Assembly (NCBI GenBank): GCA_039936115.1
Contig: JBDTIZ010000002.1
Location: 1-13,238 of the forward strand
Length of the DNA stretch: 13,238 bases
Source of the DNA: DATIJJ01 sp039936115
GTDB lineage: Bacteria; Pseudomonadota; Gammaproteobacteria; DSM-16500
Direction: 5' to 3'
The notes under the pieces were generated by a model that saw only the letters and a list, made by a program, of their open reading frames with translations, had not been told where the DNA came from and did no database searches. The position numbers were made by a program, and so were the translations under genes. The first letter of the stretch is position 1. Every line of letters begins with the position of its first letter. Shown in pieces: positions 1 through 6,985 of this stretch.

Positions 1-27
1 GACCCCGCAACAAGTGCGGGGTGACAG
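1..27 (+). repeat. 27-base palindromic repeat, family D
   Basis: The unit forms an 8-bp stem (ACCCCGCA paired with TGCGGGGT) around a 5-base loop, followed by GACAG. An exact reverse-complement copy lies at 5073-5099 and a 25/27 copy at 5161-5187, so this is a dispersed REP-like family rather than a local terminator. It sits downstream of tex with respect to tex transcription and is at the window edge, so a partner copy may lie just outside. Confidence 0.8.
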
Positions 28-97
28 AGTAAGATGCGGTTACAGTGCTTTCTCAAGAGTGTTTAATATCTATGCTGATTTACCGGATGCTAGTGCG

Positions 98-162
98 CCT
101 TCGCGGGAATGACAGCGTTGGTTCTTCAGTTGACACGTATGACACGCTGGTTCGCCCCTACA
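98..162. repeat. fragments of two other intergenic repeat families
   Basis: Bases 106-115 (GGAATGACAG) match the arms of the hairpin at 8928-8963 (family E). Bases 149-162 (GGTTCGCCCCTACA) are the reverse complement of the conserved end of family B, found at 3521, 9805 and 9883-9896. With the family D unit at 1-27, the 175 bases downstream of tex are a patchwork of three repeat types. I see no gene here and no clear intrinsic terminator for tex. Confidence 0.55.
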
Positions 163-175
163 ACAACAATAGAAC

Positions 176-2461
176 CTATCTTCCATGTTTATTTTTAAAC
201 GCATCCAACAACGCATTCCCCATCGACGTTTCCAACGGCGCAGTTTGCGCTGATTTATTTTTACTGCTAGGAGACTTCTGAGGCGCTGACCCACCAGAAC
301 GCGGCGCAGGTGATTCACTCAATCGCATCGTCAATTGAATTCGCTTCCGCTGCAAATCCACTTCCAATACTTTCACTTTCACAATATCGCCAACTTTTAC
401 CACTTCACTCGGATCTTTGATAAACCGATCCGCCAACATCGACACATGCACTAATCCATCTTGATGCACGCCAATATCAACAAACGCACCGAAATTCGCA
501 ACATTAGTAATTACGCCTTCCAAAATCATACCTGATTTTAAATCTTGTAAATTTTCGATGCCTTCTTTAAACGTCGCTGTTTTAAATTCAGGTCGTGGAT
601 CACGCCCAGGTTTTTCCAATTCATGAAAAATATCTGTCACTGTCGGCAAACCAAAATGTTCATCCGTGAATTCTGCGGCATTCATGCCTCTTATCAAACG
701 TGAATTACCCATGATTTCTTTAATGGATTTATCTTGTTTTTTTAAAATCCGTTGCACAATGGTATAAGCTTCAGGATGAACAGCAGAGGCATCCAGCGGA
801 TTATCACCATTCAATACACGTAAAAATCCAGCCGCCTGTTCAAACGCTTTCTCACCGAGTCGCGCTACTTTTTTTAATTGTTGACGATTTTTAAATAAAC
901 CATTTTCATCGCGAAACGCTACAATATTTTTCGCAACCGTTTCATTTAATCCAGCGACACAAGAGAGTAGGGGGGCGGACGCTGTATTTACATCGACACC
1001 TACTGCGTTTACACAATCTTCCATCACTGCATGTAATGAGCGAGACAGTTTTGTTTGATTAACATCATGTTGATATTGCCCAACGCCAATCGATTTAGGT
1101 TCGATTTTGACTAGTTCCGCTAATGGATCTTGCAAACGACGTGCAATCGAAACTGCTCCGCGATAAGTCACATCTAATGTTGGAAATTCTAATGCCGCAA
1201 ATTCAGAAGCAGAATAAACAGAAGCACCCGCTTCAGACACTACAATGCTACTGAGTGAAATATCTGGATGCTGTTTTTTCAAATCCATCACTAACTTATC
1301 CGTTTCGCGCGAAGCAGTTCCATTACCGATGCTCACTAATTCAATTTTAAATTGTTTGCAAAGCTTCGCAAGTGTTGCAATCGATCCATCCCAATCATTA
1401 CGTGGTGCGTGTGGAAATATTGCGGTGTGTGCAAGCAATTTACCCGTATCATCAACAACTACCACTTTAACACCTGTTCGCAATCCAGGATCCAACCCAA
1501 GCGTCACACGTGTGCCCGCAGGCGCCGCCATTAATAAATGTTTTAAATTATTTGCAAACACATTGATTGCTTCTTCTTCTGCGCTTTCACGTAAGCGCAT
1601 CATTAATTCGATTTCTAATTTCAAAAATAATTTAATCCGCCACGTCCAAGCAACAGTTTCCATTAACCAATTATCAGCTGCTCTCTTTTGATTACGCACG
1701 TCAAACCGTACAGCGATTTTGTGTAGACAGGTTTGTTCTTCATCTTCTTTTAAGGTTAAATTAATACTTAAAAATTCTTCTCGTTGTCCACGAAATAATG
1801 CCAATGCACGATGTGAAGGTATATTTTTGATGGCTTCTTGATAGTTAAAATAATCTGAAAATTTATTACCTTCTAATTCTTTGCCTTTAGCTACTTCGCT
1901 TTTTAAAATACCCTGTTCCCATAAATAATTTCGTAACTCACCAATCAAATCAGCATGTTCGGAAAATATTTCCATCAAAATTTGTCGCGCGCCATCTAAT
2001 GCATCAGCAGTTGTTAAAATGCCTTTTTCGCTATCAATAAATTGTTCGGCTAATGTATCGGGGATTTGCGTTGGGTCTTTTAAAAGCTGCAACGCTAATG
2101 GTTCAAGTCCTGCTTCTCGAGCAATTTGTGCTTTAGTACGGCGTTTGGGTTTGAAGGGTAAATAGAGATCTTCCAGAACGGATTTACTGTCAGCATCACG
2201 AATCGTTTTTTCAAGTTCGGGTGTTAATTTATTTTGTTCGGTAATGCTTTTTAAGATGGTTTGTCTACGATCTTCAAGTTCACGCAAATAATAGAGTCGA
2301 CCTTCTAGATCACGTAATTGTGTATCGCTTAAACCGCCGGTGACTTCTTTGCGATAACGCGAAATGAATGGCACGGTGGCACCGCCATCGAGTAATTCTA
2401 TTGCGGCATTTACTTGTTGAACGTTTACATTTAATTCTGTTGCTATTTTGTTGCTAATCAC
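176..2461 (-). CDS. tex: Tex family RNA-binding transcription accessory protein
   Basis: This 761-residue protein matches the length of Tex/YhgF (about 770). Tex is a cytoplasmic nucleic-acid-binding protein related to eukaryotic Spt6 and affects transcription and expression of toxin or virulence genes in several bacteria. Seen in order: an N-terminal helical Tex region (1-300), a YqgF/RNase H-like domain beginning at GLDPGLRTG (322-330), a helix-hairpin-helix region around 485-550 (VGVDVNTAS, then GLNETVAKNIVAFR), and a C-terminal S1 domain at 644-713 (GVITNVANFGAFVDIG). The tail 715-761 is Ser/Pro/Lys-rich and of low complexity. The start codon is GTG at 2461, supported by GAGGA at 2469-2473 (minus strand) seven bases upstream. 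The gene lies 91 bases downstream of the putative effector gene on the same strand with no obvious terminator between them, so read-through is possible. Confidence 0.96.
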   Translation of the reverse strand: MISNKIATELNVNVQQVNAAIELLDGGATVPFISRYRKEVTGGLSDTQLRDLEGRLYYLRELEDRRQTILKSITEQNKLTPELEKTIRDADSKSVLEDLYLPFKPKRRTKAQIAREAGLEPLALQLLKDPTQIPDTLAEQFIDSEKGILTTADALDGARQILMEIFSEHADLIGELRNYLWEQGILKSEVAKGKELEGNKFSDYFNYQEAIKNIPSHRALALFRGQREEFLSINLTLKEDEEQTCLHKIAVRFDVRNQKRAADNWLMETVAWTWRIKLFLKLEIELMMRLRESAEEEAINVFANNLKHLLMAAPAGTRVTLGLDPGLRTGVKVVVVDDTGKLLAHTAIFPHAPRNDWDGSIATLAKLCKQFKIELVSIGNGTASRETDKLVMDLKKQHPDISLSSIVVSEAGASVYSASEFAALEFPTLDVTYRGAVSIARRLQDPLAELVKIEPKSIGVGQYQHDVNQTKLSRSLHAVMEDCVNAVGVDVNTASAPLLSCVAGLNETVAKNIVAFRDENGLFKNRQQLKKVARLGEKAFEQAAGFLRVLNGDNPLDASAVHPEAYTIVQRILKKQDKSIKEIMGNSRLIRGMNAAEFTDEHFGLPTVTDIFHELEKPGRDPRPEFKTATFKEGIENLQDLKSGMILEGVITNVANFGAFVDIGVHQDGLVHVSMLADRFIKDPSEVVKVGDIVKVKVLEVDLQRKRIQLTMRLSESPAPRSGGSAPQKSPSSKNKSAQTAPLETSMGNALLDAFKNKHGR

Positions 2462-2552
2462 TGATAAGTCCTCGAGCCTGATTAATGAATCTAATTTTCA
2501 GGCCCAAAGACTAATTATTTTTTTACTCTACAGCAAGACATTTATCTTGGTT

Positions 2553-3434
2553 TTAGACTTGTCTGGTGTAGGCATAATGGTTTTGATTGTCATCAGCTTG
2601 TGTCGCGCTTCTGTCACGTTGCGTACAAAAAAAGCGAGCCAAGCAAGATGATGCACCAGCCCCAAAAATACCGCTCGCGACTTGAACACCAGGTATTGCA
2701 GCTTTTCCAGCAGCTAAGAGAGTTGCTTTTAAGCTTGAGCCTGCAATGATAGCGCCAGAAGCAAACCATGCGCCGACACCGCCTGCAACCCAGAATAGAG
2801 TTGTTTTAGCTATTGGCCAGCAGCTTCGTGTTCTTTCGGATTCTTCGTAAGCATTTTTGCAGGACATTCCGGCGCAAATTAAACCGCTAGCTGCTGCAGC
2901 TACTGCACTCACTACAACAAAAATAGCAACTTCTTCGCCTTTGCAATTGCAGTTGCTACTGCCTCCTCCCCCGCAACCACAACCACCCGCTCTACCACTA
3001 TGCGAATGATGCGTTGACGTTGAATTGCAATCTACAATGACACAACAGCATGGATCGCAAGAGCTGCCTGTAGCGCCGTTAGAGTGATAGTTATGCGAGT
3101 GTGTGGGTTCTGAATTCATAACTATTACAGTTGGTCCTGGTGAAAAAGAGGGATCGTAGTTACTTGAATGATAAGCGGAAGAGGATGTCTCATAGCGGTA
3201 ACCTGGTGTAACTGCTCGCCCTTCTATTGGTTGAGGCTTAACTACTGGCTGTCCTTCTATGGGTCCAACTTGAGACATTTGGGGTTGTTGTTTAGCCGCT
3301 TCATCTGTCTCAGGAACACTGGAGGTAGGTTGCTTGCCAGCAGCGTCTTCAGCGATAGTCTGTTCATAAGAGGGTGGTTCGTCTGATGTATTGAGCAGTG
3401 GAGCAGATGGCTCTGGCAGTTCATTATGTAGCAT
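2553..3434 (-). CDS. unrecognised Cys/His-rich membrane protein with PSAP and PPxY motifs (candidate effector)
   Basis: I do not recognise a family for this 293-residue protein. Residues 1-165 are hydrophilic, Pro/Ser/Gln-rich and probably disordered. They carry PSAP at 9-12, PPSY at 20-23 in an acidic setting (DEPPSYEQ), and PIEG twice (near 58 and 69). A His/Cys segment follows: HSH near 112, CDPCCC (126-131), C136, HHSH (142-145), CGC (152-154) and CNC (162-164), giving 14 cysteines overall. Hydrophobic segments are at about 168-190, 213-233 and 236-266, the latter two rich in Gly and Ala. There is no signal peptide. PSAP and PPxY are known ligands of TSG101 UEV and Nedd4-type WW domains in eukaryotes and viruses. 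The combination resembles the N-terminus of LITAF/SIMPLE, but I see no LITAF zinc domain. Translation is well supported: ATG at 3434 with GAGGA six bases upstream (3441-3445, minus). The C-terminus has no clear E-block, so a Dot/Icm signal is not evident. The effector role is inference; a metal-binding envelope protein is the alternative. Confidence 0.75.
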   Translation of the reverse strand: MLHNELPEPSAPLLNTSDEPPSYEQTIAEDAAGKQPTSSVPETDEAAKQQPQMSQVGPIEGQPVVKPQPIEGRAVTPGYRYETSSSAYHSSNYDPSFSPGPTVIVMNSEPTHSHNYHSNGATGSSCDPCCCVIVDCNSTSTHHSHSGRAGGCGCGGGGSSNCNCKGEEVAIFVVVSAVAAAASGLICAGMSCKNAYEESERTRSCWPIAKTTLFWVAGGVGAWFASGAIIAGSSLKATLLAAGKAAIPGVQVASGIFGAGASSCLARFFCTQRDRSATQADDNQNHYAYTRQV

Positions 3435-3472
3435 GGAAGATCCTCTATATTTTGATAAATTGTGACTGAAGT

Positions 3473-3502
3473 TTAATACAGAAATCTTAAGGCAGGATTA
3501 AG
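3473..3502 (-). promoter_or_regulatory. PmrA-type operator and promoter of the 2553-3434 gene
   Basis: Read on the minus strand, CTTAAT (3497-3502), CCTGC and CTTAAG (3486-3491) form a direct repeat with an 11-base period. This fits the PmrA box YTTAAK-N5-YTTAAK. Seven bases further downstream lies TATTAA (3473-3478), a -10-like hexamer; the upstream half-site occupies the -35 position. The predicted transcript would start near 3466, giving a leader of about 30 bases that contains the GAGGA ribosome site. In Legionella and Coxiella, PmrA boxes precede Dot/Icm and effector genes. I noticed no second full match while reading the window. Confidence 0.6.
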
Positions 3503-3520
3503 ACAATAAAAAAAGACTTT

Positions 3521-3596
3521 TGTAGGGGCGAACCTACGTGTTCGCCCTCTGAATCGAAGAGATAATATTTGCGGATTAGGGCGGCAGGGCGAACAC
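3521..3596. repeat. family B palindromic repeat between the MATE gene and the effector-like gene
   Basis: Bases 3521-3548 are a family B unit: TGTAG followed by an 8-bp stem GGGCGAAC (3526-3533) and GTTCGCCC (3540-3547) around six bases. A second half-unit AGGGCGAACAC (3586-3596) is inverted relative to 3538-3548, so the 76-base interval forms an imperfect inverted pair. It starts only 18 bases upstream of the PmrA-like box. On the minus strand the hairpin is followed by a T-run (complement of 3508-3514) after a gap of about 11 bases, so it may also help end MATE transcription, although it is not a classical terminator. Confidence 0.65.
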
Positions 3597-3601
3597 AAAC
3601 A

Positions 3602-4981
3602 TTACAATAATTTAGTCAAATCAACGCGCTTCAATAAAAACTGCAATCGCGCAAACACCATCAACGCAGCAGTAGCAATCCCCAAGGTCAATGCCCACCA
3701 AACACCCGCGCCTTGATAATGGAACACAAATCCAAATACATAGCCTAGCGAAACCCCAACTATCCAAAGACCGATAAATGATGCATACATCGAAAAATAA
3801 GTATCTTTCAATGCACGTAAAGCACCATAACCAATAATTCGAAAATTATCGAATAAGAATAACACCGCGCAAATTGATAAAAGTTCGGTGGAGTGTTTAA
3901 TCAGTAATGCATTCGCCGGATCATGCATACTCAAATCAAGACTTAGATAAAAATTCGGCATGAAATAAAAACTTAACGCTATAATCATCACAAAGAAAAA
4001 ATTCAGCAACATACCCACATAGACTGCATATTTGACACCCACCAAATCTTGCCGCCCAACGGCGTGTCCGACTCGAACTGTCACGGCTTGTGACATGGCA
4101 AAAACAATCGTGATCGCAAAGCCTAAATATTGCATGACAATTTGATGAGCTGCCAACATGCTAGTACCAAATTGTGCGATATAAAACGTTGCGAATGCGA
4201 ATGCGCTCACTTCAATTAATTGCATACAACCCATGGGCAAGCCGATGCGAATTAGCTCTTTTAAATAACGCATTTTAATGCGCGTAATTCCATTGAAAAT
4301 TTGAAATTTTTGATAAGCGTTGGCTTTGGCTAGATACCAAATTAAAAAAACCGCAGTTGTAGTATAAGTCACTGCAAAACCATAACCTACACCTGCCACA
4401 CCAAATTCAGGTGAACCACATTTTCCAAAAATAAACATATAAATCAGAGGGATTTCAATCGGCACAACTAACATGCTAATGCGTAACACCATTCGTGTCC
4501 GACCAATACCAATTAAAAATTGTTCGCAAATATTTAATAATGCTAAACCAGGTATCATCCAGAGCAGTGAATACATATATTGATTAGCATATTTTAAAAC
4601 GTGCTCAGGTTGCCCGCTCCACGTGATAAATAATGGCATAGTCGACAGTGACAAAATAATTAAGACAGACAAAACAGCACCTAAAATAAATGATTGTCCC
4701 ATGATGTCACTGATGGCTTTATTATTTCTTGCACCATGTTGGTGTGCGACCAACACGCTGACTGCATTTAAGATACCAAAAAATAGGACTGAGAGGCTTA
4801 GCCAGATTAATGAGATGAGAACGCTTGCAGCTAAGGCATCTTTGCCTAGGCGTGCAATCATAGCGGTGCCTAAAAAACTACTGGATGCATAAATTAATTG
4901 TGCTGTGATCATGGGCACGCTGAGTGAAATTGAGTTTTTGATTTCACTTTGGATAGAGTGTGGTTGGGGAATTTGATCCAT
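3602..4981 (-). CDS. MATE family multidrug/cation efflux transporter (NorM-like)
   Basis: The 459-residue inner-membrane protein has the twelve hydrophobic segments and two-fold repeat typical of MATE exporters, which expel cationic drugs or metabolites in exchange for Na+ or H+. Visible family features are the membrane acidic residue E257 in QLIEVSAFAFA, equivalent by position to E255 of Vibrio NorM, the AHQ motif at 278-280 followed by VRVGHAVGR (302-310), and D378 in LFDNFRIIGYGALRA, which corresponds to NorM D371. The first-helix aspartate of NorM (D36) is not evident; serines occur there. The substrate cannot be read from sequence, so no symbol is given. The gene lies 225 bases downstream of mltD on the same strand, separated by a large palindromic repeat. 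The ATG at 4981 has only weak ribosome-site complementarity, and a perfect TATAAT lies just upstream. Confidence 0.92.
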   Translation of the reverse strand: MDQIPQPHSIQSEIKNSISLSVPMITAQLIYASSSFLGTAMIARLGKDALAASVLISLIWLSLSVLFFGILNAVSVLVAHQHGARNNKAISDIMGQSFILGAVLSVLIILSLSTMPLFITWSGQPEHVLKYANQYMYSLLWMIPGLALLNICEQFLIGIGRTRMVLRISMLVVPIEIPLIYMFIFGKCGSPEFGVAGVGYGFAVTYTTTAVFLIWYLAKANAYQKFQIFNGITRIKMRYLKELIRIGLPMGCMQLIEVSAFAFATFYIAQFGTSMLAAHQIVMQYLGFAITIVFAMSQAVTVRVGHAVGRQDLVGVKYAVYVGMLLNFFFVMIIALSFYFMPNFYLSLDLSMHDPANALLIKHSTELLSICAVLFLFDNFRIIGYGALRALKDTYFSMYASFIGLWIVGVSLGYVFGFVFHYQGAGVWWALTLGIATAALMVFARLQFLLKRVDLTKLL

Positions 4982-4989
4982 ATCTTTGA

Positions 4990-4995
4990 ATTATA
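4990..4995 (-). promoter_or_regulatory. -10 element TATAAT immediately upstream of the MATE start
   Basis: A perfect TATAAT ends eight bases before the ATG, and no convincing -35 hexamer is seen 16-18 bases further upstream. If used, transcription would begin at or within a few bases of the start codon, giving a leaderless or nearly leaderless mRNA. This fits the absence of a strong Shine-Dalgarno sequence. Confidence 0.4.
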
Positions 4996-5060
4996 TCATG
5001 AAAAAGAAGTAACGGGCGCGCTTAATTCAAGAGTATCCACCTGTCACTCCGCGGTTAAAA

Positions 5061-5202
5061 ACCCGCCATAACCTGTCACCCCGCACTTGTTGCGGGGTCC
5101 GGGCTTTAAAAACAAAAAAAACATTATTTTTTTTATGACTTTTTTATGTTTTTGACTCCAGACCCGGCAATAAGTGCGGGGTGACAGCGCCAAGTGGCGG
5201 GT
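5061..5202. repeat. 142-base MITE/BIME-like inverted pair of family D repeats
   Basis: Two family D units face each other: 5073-5099 (exact reverse complement of 1-27) and 5161-5187 (25/27). An outer 8-bp stem ACCCGCCA (5061-5068) pairs with TGGCGGGT (5195-5202). The centre (5104-5155) is extremely A/T-rich with A-runs followed by T-runs. Each unit can also fold alone. On the minus strand, downstream of mltD, the outer stem is followed directly by a run of T (complement of 5056-5061), so the structure may act as an intrinsic terminator for mltD as well as being a mobile-type repeat. Confidence 0.75.
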
Positions 5203-5206
5203 GGCT

Positions 5207-6871
5207 CTAAGCATGCGTAGGAATAACCAACCGGTCGCCTTCTTGTAATTCATTTGTAGCTAATAAATTTGCAAGCCTCACTTCTGAGGTAGTCGTGTGG
5301 AATTTTGCAGCGATTTTTTCGATGGTATCACCTTCTCTCACCATATAGATTGTATCACCTGGCGCGAGTTCATATTTCATCAGAATATTTTCTTTAGGTT
5401 TGTGCGTTGGAATAATGAGTTGCTGGCCAGGGCTTAATGATTGGTTTGCGTTAATTTGATTAGCTGCAAGTAATTCTTTTCGGGTTATTCGAAAATGTTT
5501 TGTAATTTTTTCCAAATCATCACCACGACGTACCATATATAATGTATCGCCAGGTTGTAAGGTGTAGTTATCATGAGGGACTTCAAATACATCGGCAACA
5601 GAAGATGCAAGAGAAAGTTTGCTGCTGACTGTCGGGCCTTTGTATTTTTTATACGGTCTAACAGACGTCACAACTTCTTGTTCAGAATTCATGATGGTTT
5701 CTGAAAGACCAGCGCTCTTCTTCGGAATGCTCAAGTTCATACCGAGTCTAAACGTATGTAAAAGTGCTGGATTGCTTACACGTAAAGAGGATGGCGTTGT
5801 GTTAAAGCGTTGCGCAATTAGCGCAATCGTATCACCATTCCTGACTTTATAATGCGTCCAGTCTATATCTTGATATGCAGGTGAATTGGCTAAATTCTCT
5901 GAAAATTGTTCGACATTTTCAATCGGTAATATTAATTTGAACGGTCCGTTCGGATCAGTAGATGCTCGACTATAACCAGGATTAAGTACTTTTAAATTTT
6001 TTAAACTAAGTCCTGCTAGTGCCGCTGCATGTTTTAAATCAATTTGTGCACCAATATCAACTTGCGCAAGATAAGGTGCATTACTGACTGCAGGAAAAAT
6101 AATGGGATATTCATCCGGTCGGCTAATGATAGTTGCGAGCGCAAGTAATTGCGGAACATAATCCCGTGTTTCTTGTGCAAGATGTAGTGACCAATAGTCT
6201 GTTGTTTCGCCATTATTAATATTTTTGCGGATGGCCGATAGCACATTTCCTTCACCCGTATCATAAGCTGCAACGGCTAATAACCAATTTCCCTCAAAAA
6301 AAGTCCGCAAATAAGAAAGATGATTGAGTGCCGCTTTAGTGGATGCGACTACATCACGTCGGCCATCGTACCACCAGTTTTGTCTGATGCCGTAACCCGA
6401 TGCGGTGGCCGGCATCATTTGCCAAATTCCTGCAGCGCCTGATTGAGCGTTTAGAGCAAATGGATTGTAAGAACTTTCGATAATGGGCAACAAAACTAAT
6501 TCAGCAGGTAGATGCCGTTTTTTGGCTTGTTGTAAAATATAGTACAAATAAGGTGCTGACCGGTTAATGGAGCGAACTAAATAATCTTGATGATTTAAAA
6601 ACCAATTAATTTTTTCTTGTACTAAGGGGTTGTTTTCGTAATGCGGTAAAGTAAACTCCTGGCGTAATTCATTCCACATGTCATCGGCATTGCGATAACG
6701 ATCGATATCGGCGGCAAGACTTTGTTTTCGATCAGGAAATAAATGCATGTTTTTTTGATAAACTTTGATACCTTCATTCACAGGCGCTGCAAATACTGTG
6801 CTAGCAATCAACATGCAGCACATCCCAGTTAATGCAATTTTTATTATTGTGTTGTACCAAAATTGCGTCAT
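5207..6871 (-). CDS. mltD: membrane-bound lytic murein transglycosylase D, three LysM domains
   Basis: MltD cleaves the MurNAc-GlcNAc glycosidic bond of peptidoglycan in the periplasm, forming 1,6-anhydro ends. With the ATG at 6871 the protein has 554 residues. Residues 1-28 form a signal peptide (hydrophobic core, then VFA-AP). The catalytic SLT domain spans about 105-225, with the general-acid glutamate E132 in IIESSYNP and the motifs GIWQMMPATA (148-157) and AAYDTGEGN (201-209). Three LysM peptidoglycan-binding modules follow (about 340-383, 445-488, 509-551), one more than I recall for E. coli MltD (about 452 residues). The last two belong to a 55-residue tandem duplication starting YTLQPGDTLYMVR and YELAPGDTIYMVR. 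No lipobox is present, although two cysteines (18, 19) lie in the signal core. An open frame continues upstream to a GTG at 6949, but the ATG at 6871 places the signal peptide at the N-terminus. The gene is divergent from yafS. Confidence 0.93.
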   Translation of the reverse strand: MTQFWYNTIIKIALTGMCCMLIASTVFAAPVNEGIKVYQKNMHLFPDRKQSLAADIDRYRNADDMWNELRQEFTLPHYENNPLVQEKINWFLNHQDYLVRSINRSAPYLYYILQQAKKRHLPAELVLLPIIESSYNPFALNAQSGAAGIWQMMPATASGYGIRQNWWYDGRRDVVASTKAALNHLSYLRTFFEGNWLLAVAAYDTGEGNVLSAIRKNINNGETTDYWSLHLAQETRDYVPQLLALATIISRPDEYPIIFPAVSNAPYLAQVDIGAQIDLKHAAALAGLSLKNLKVLNPGYSRASTDPNGPFKLILPIENVEQFSENLANSPAYQDIDWTHYKVRNGDTIALIAQRFNTTPSSLRVSNPALLHTFRLGMNLSIPKKSAGLSETIMNSEQEVVTSVRPYKKYKGPTVSSKLSLASSVADVFEVPHDNYTLQPGDTLYMVRRGDDLEKITKHFRITRKELLAANQINANQSLSPGQQLIIPTHKPKENILMKYELAPGDTIYMVREGDTIEKIAAKFHTTTSEVRLANLLATNELQEGDRLVIPTHA

Positions 6872-6943
6872 TTCATTAGACTCGTCTGAAAAACACCGAC
6901 GAAAGTCTACCATAGAAATTGTGGGGTGGGATAAATTTAATCT

Positions 6944-6973
6944 TTGCACAAGACCTCGAGCGAGGTATATTAA
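6944..6973 (+). promoter_or_regulatory. possible yafS promoter with an inverted repeat in its spacer
   Basis: TTGCAC (6944-6949) and TATATT (6966-6971), or TATTAA (6968-6973), form a weak -35/-10 pair with a 16-18 base spacer. The spacer holds a perfect inverted repeat ACCTCG-AG-CGAGGT (6953-6966), the position expected for a repressor operator. No regulator can be named. The same 114-base interval (6872-6985) must also hold the mltD promoter on the other strand, which I could not resolve. Confidence 0.35.
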
Positions 6974-6985
6974 TCAGCAGCTCAC

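Noticed and set aside
1245..1691. 148-residue plus-strand open frame inside tex
   Set aside because: It lies wholly antisense to the strongly supported Tex coding region and is a shadow of its codon pattern.
2462..2552. Intrinsic terminator between the effector-like gene and tex
   Set aside because: Only a weak CAAGA/TCTTG hairpin and a GCCTGA/TCAGGC pair with a 16-base loop are present, neither followed by a T-run.
2553..3434. Assigning the unknown protein to the LITAF family
   Set aside because: The N-terminal PSAP/PPSY resembles LITAF, but the bipartite CxxC and HxCPxC zinc domain with its in-plane helix is not found.
5044..5253. 69-residue minus-strand open frame between mltD and the MATE gene
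   Set aside because: It is made almost entirely of the inverted family D repeats and overlaps the mltD 3' end. No ribosome site or protein-like composition is seen.
6872..6949. GTG at 6949 or ATG at 6913 as mltD start
   Set aside because: Both place a 14-26 residue charged segment before the signal peptide and lack a ribosome site. The ATG at 6871 gives a normal signal sequence.
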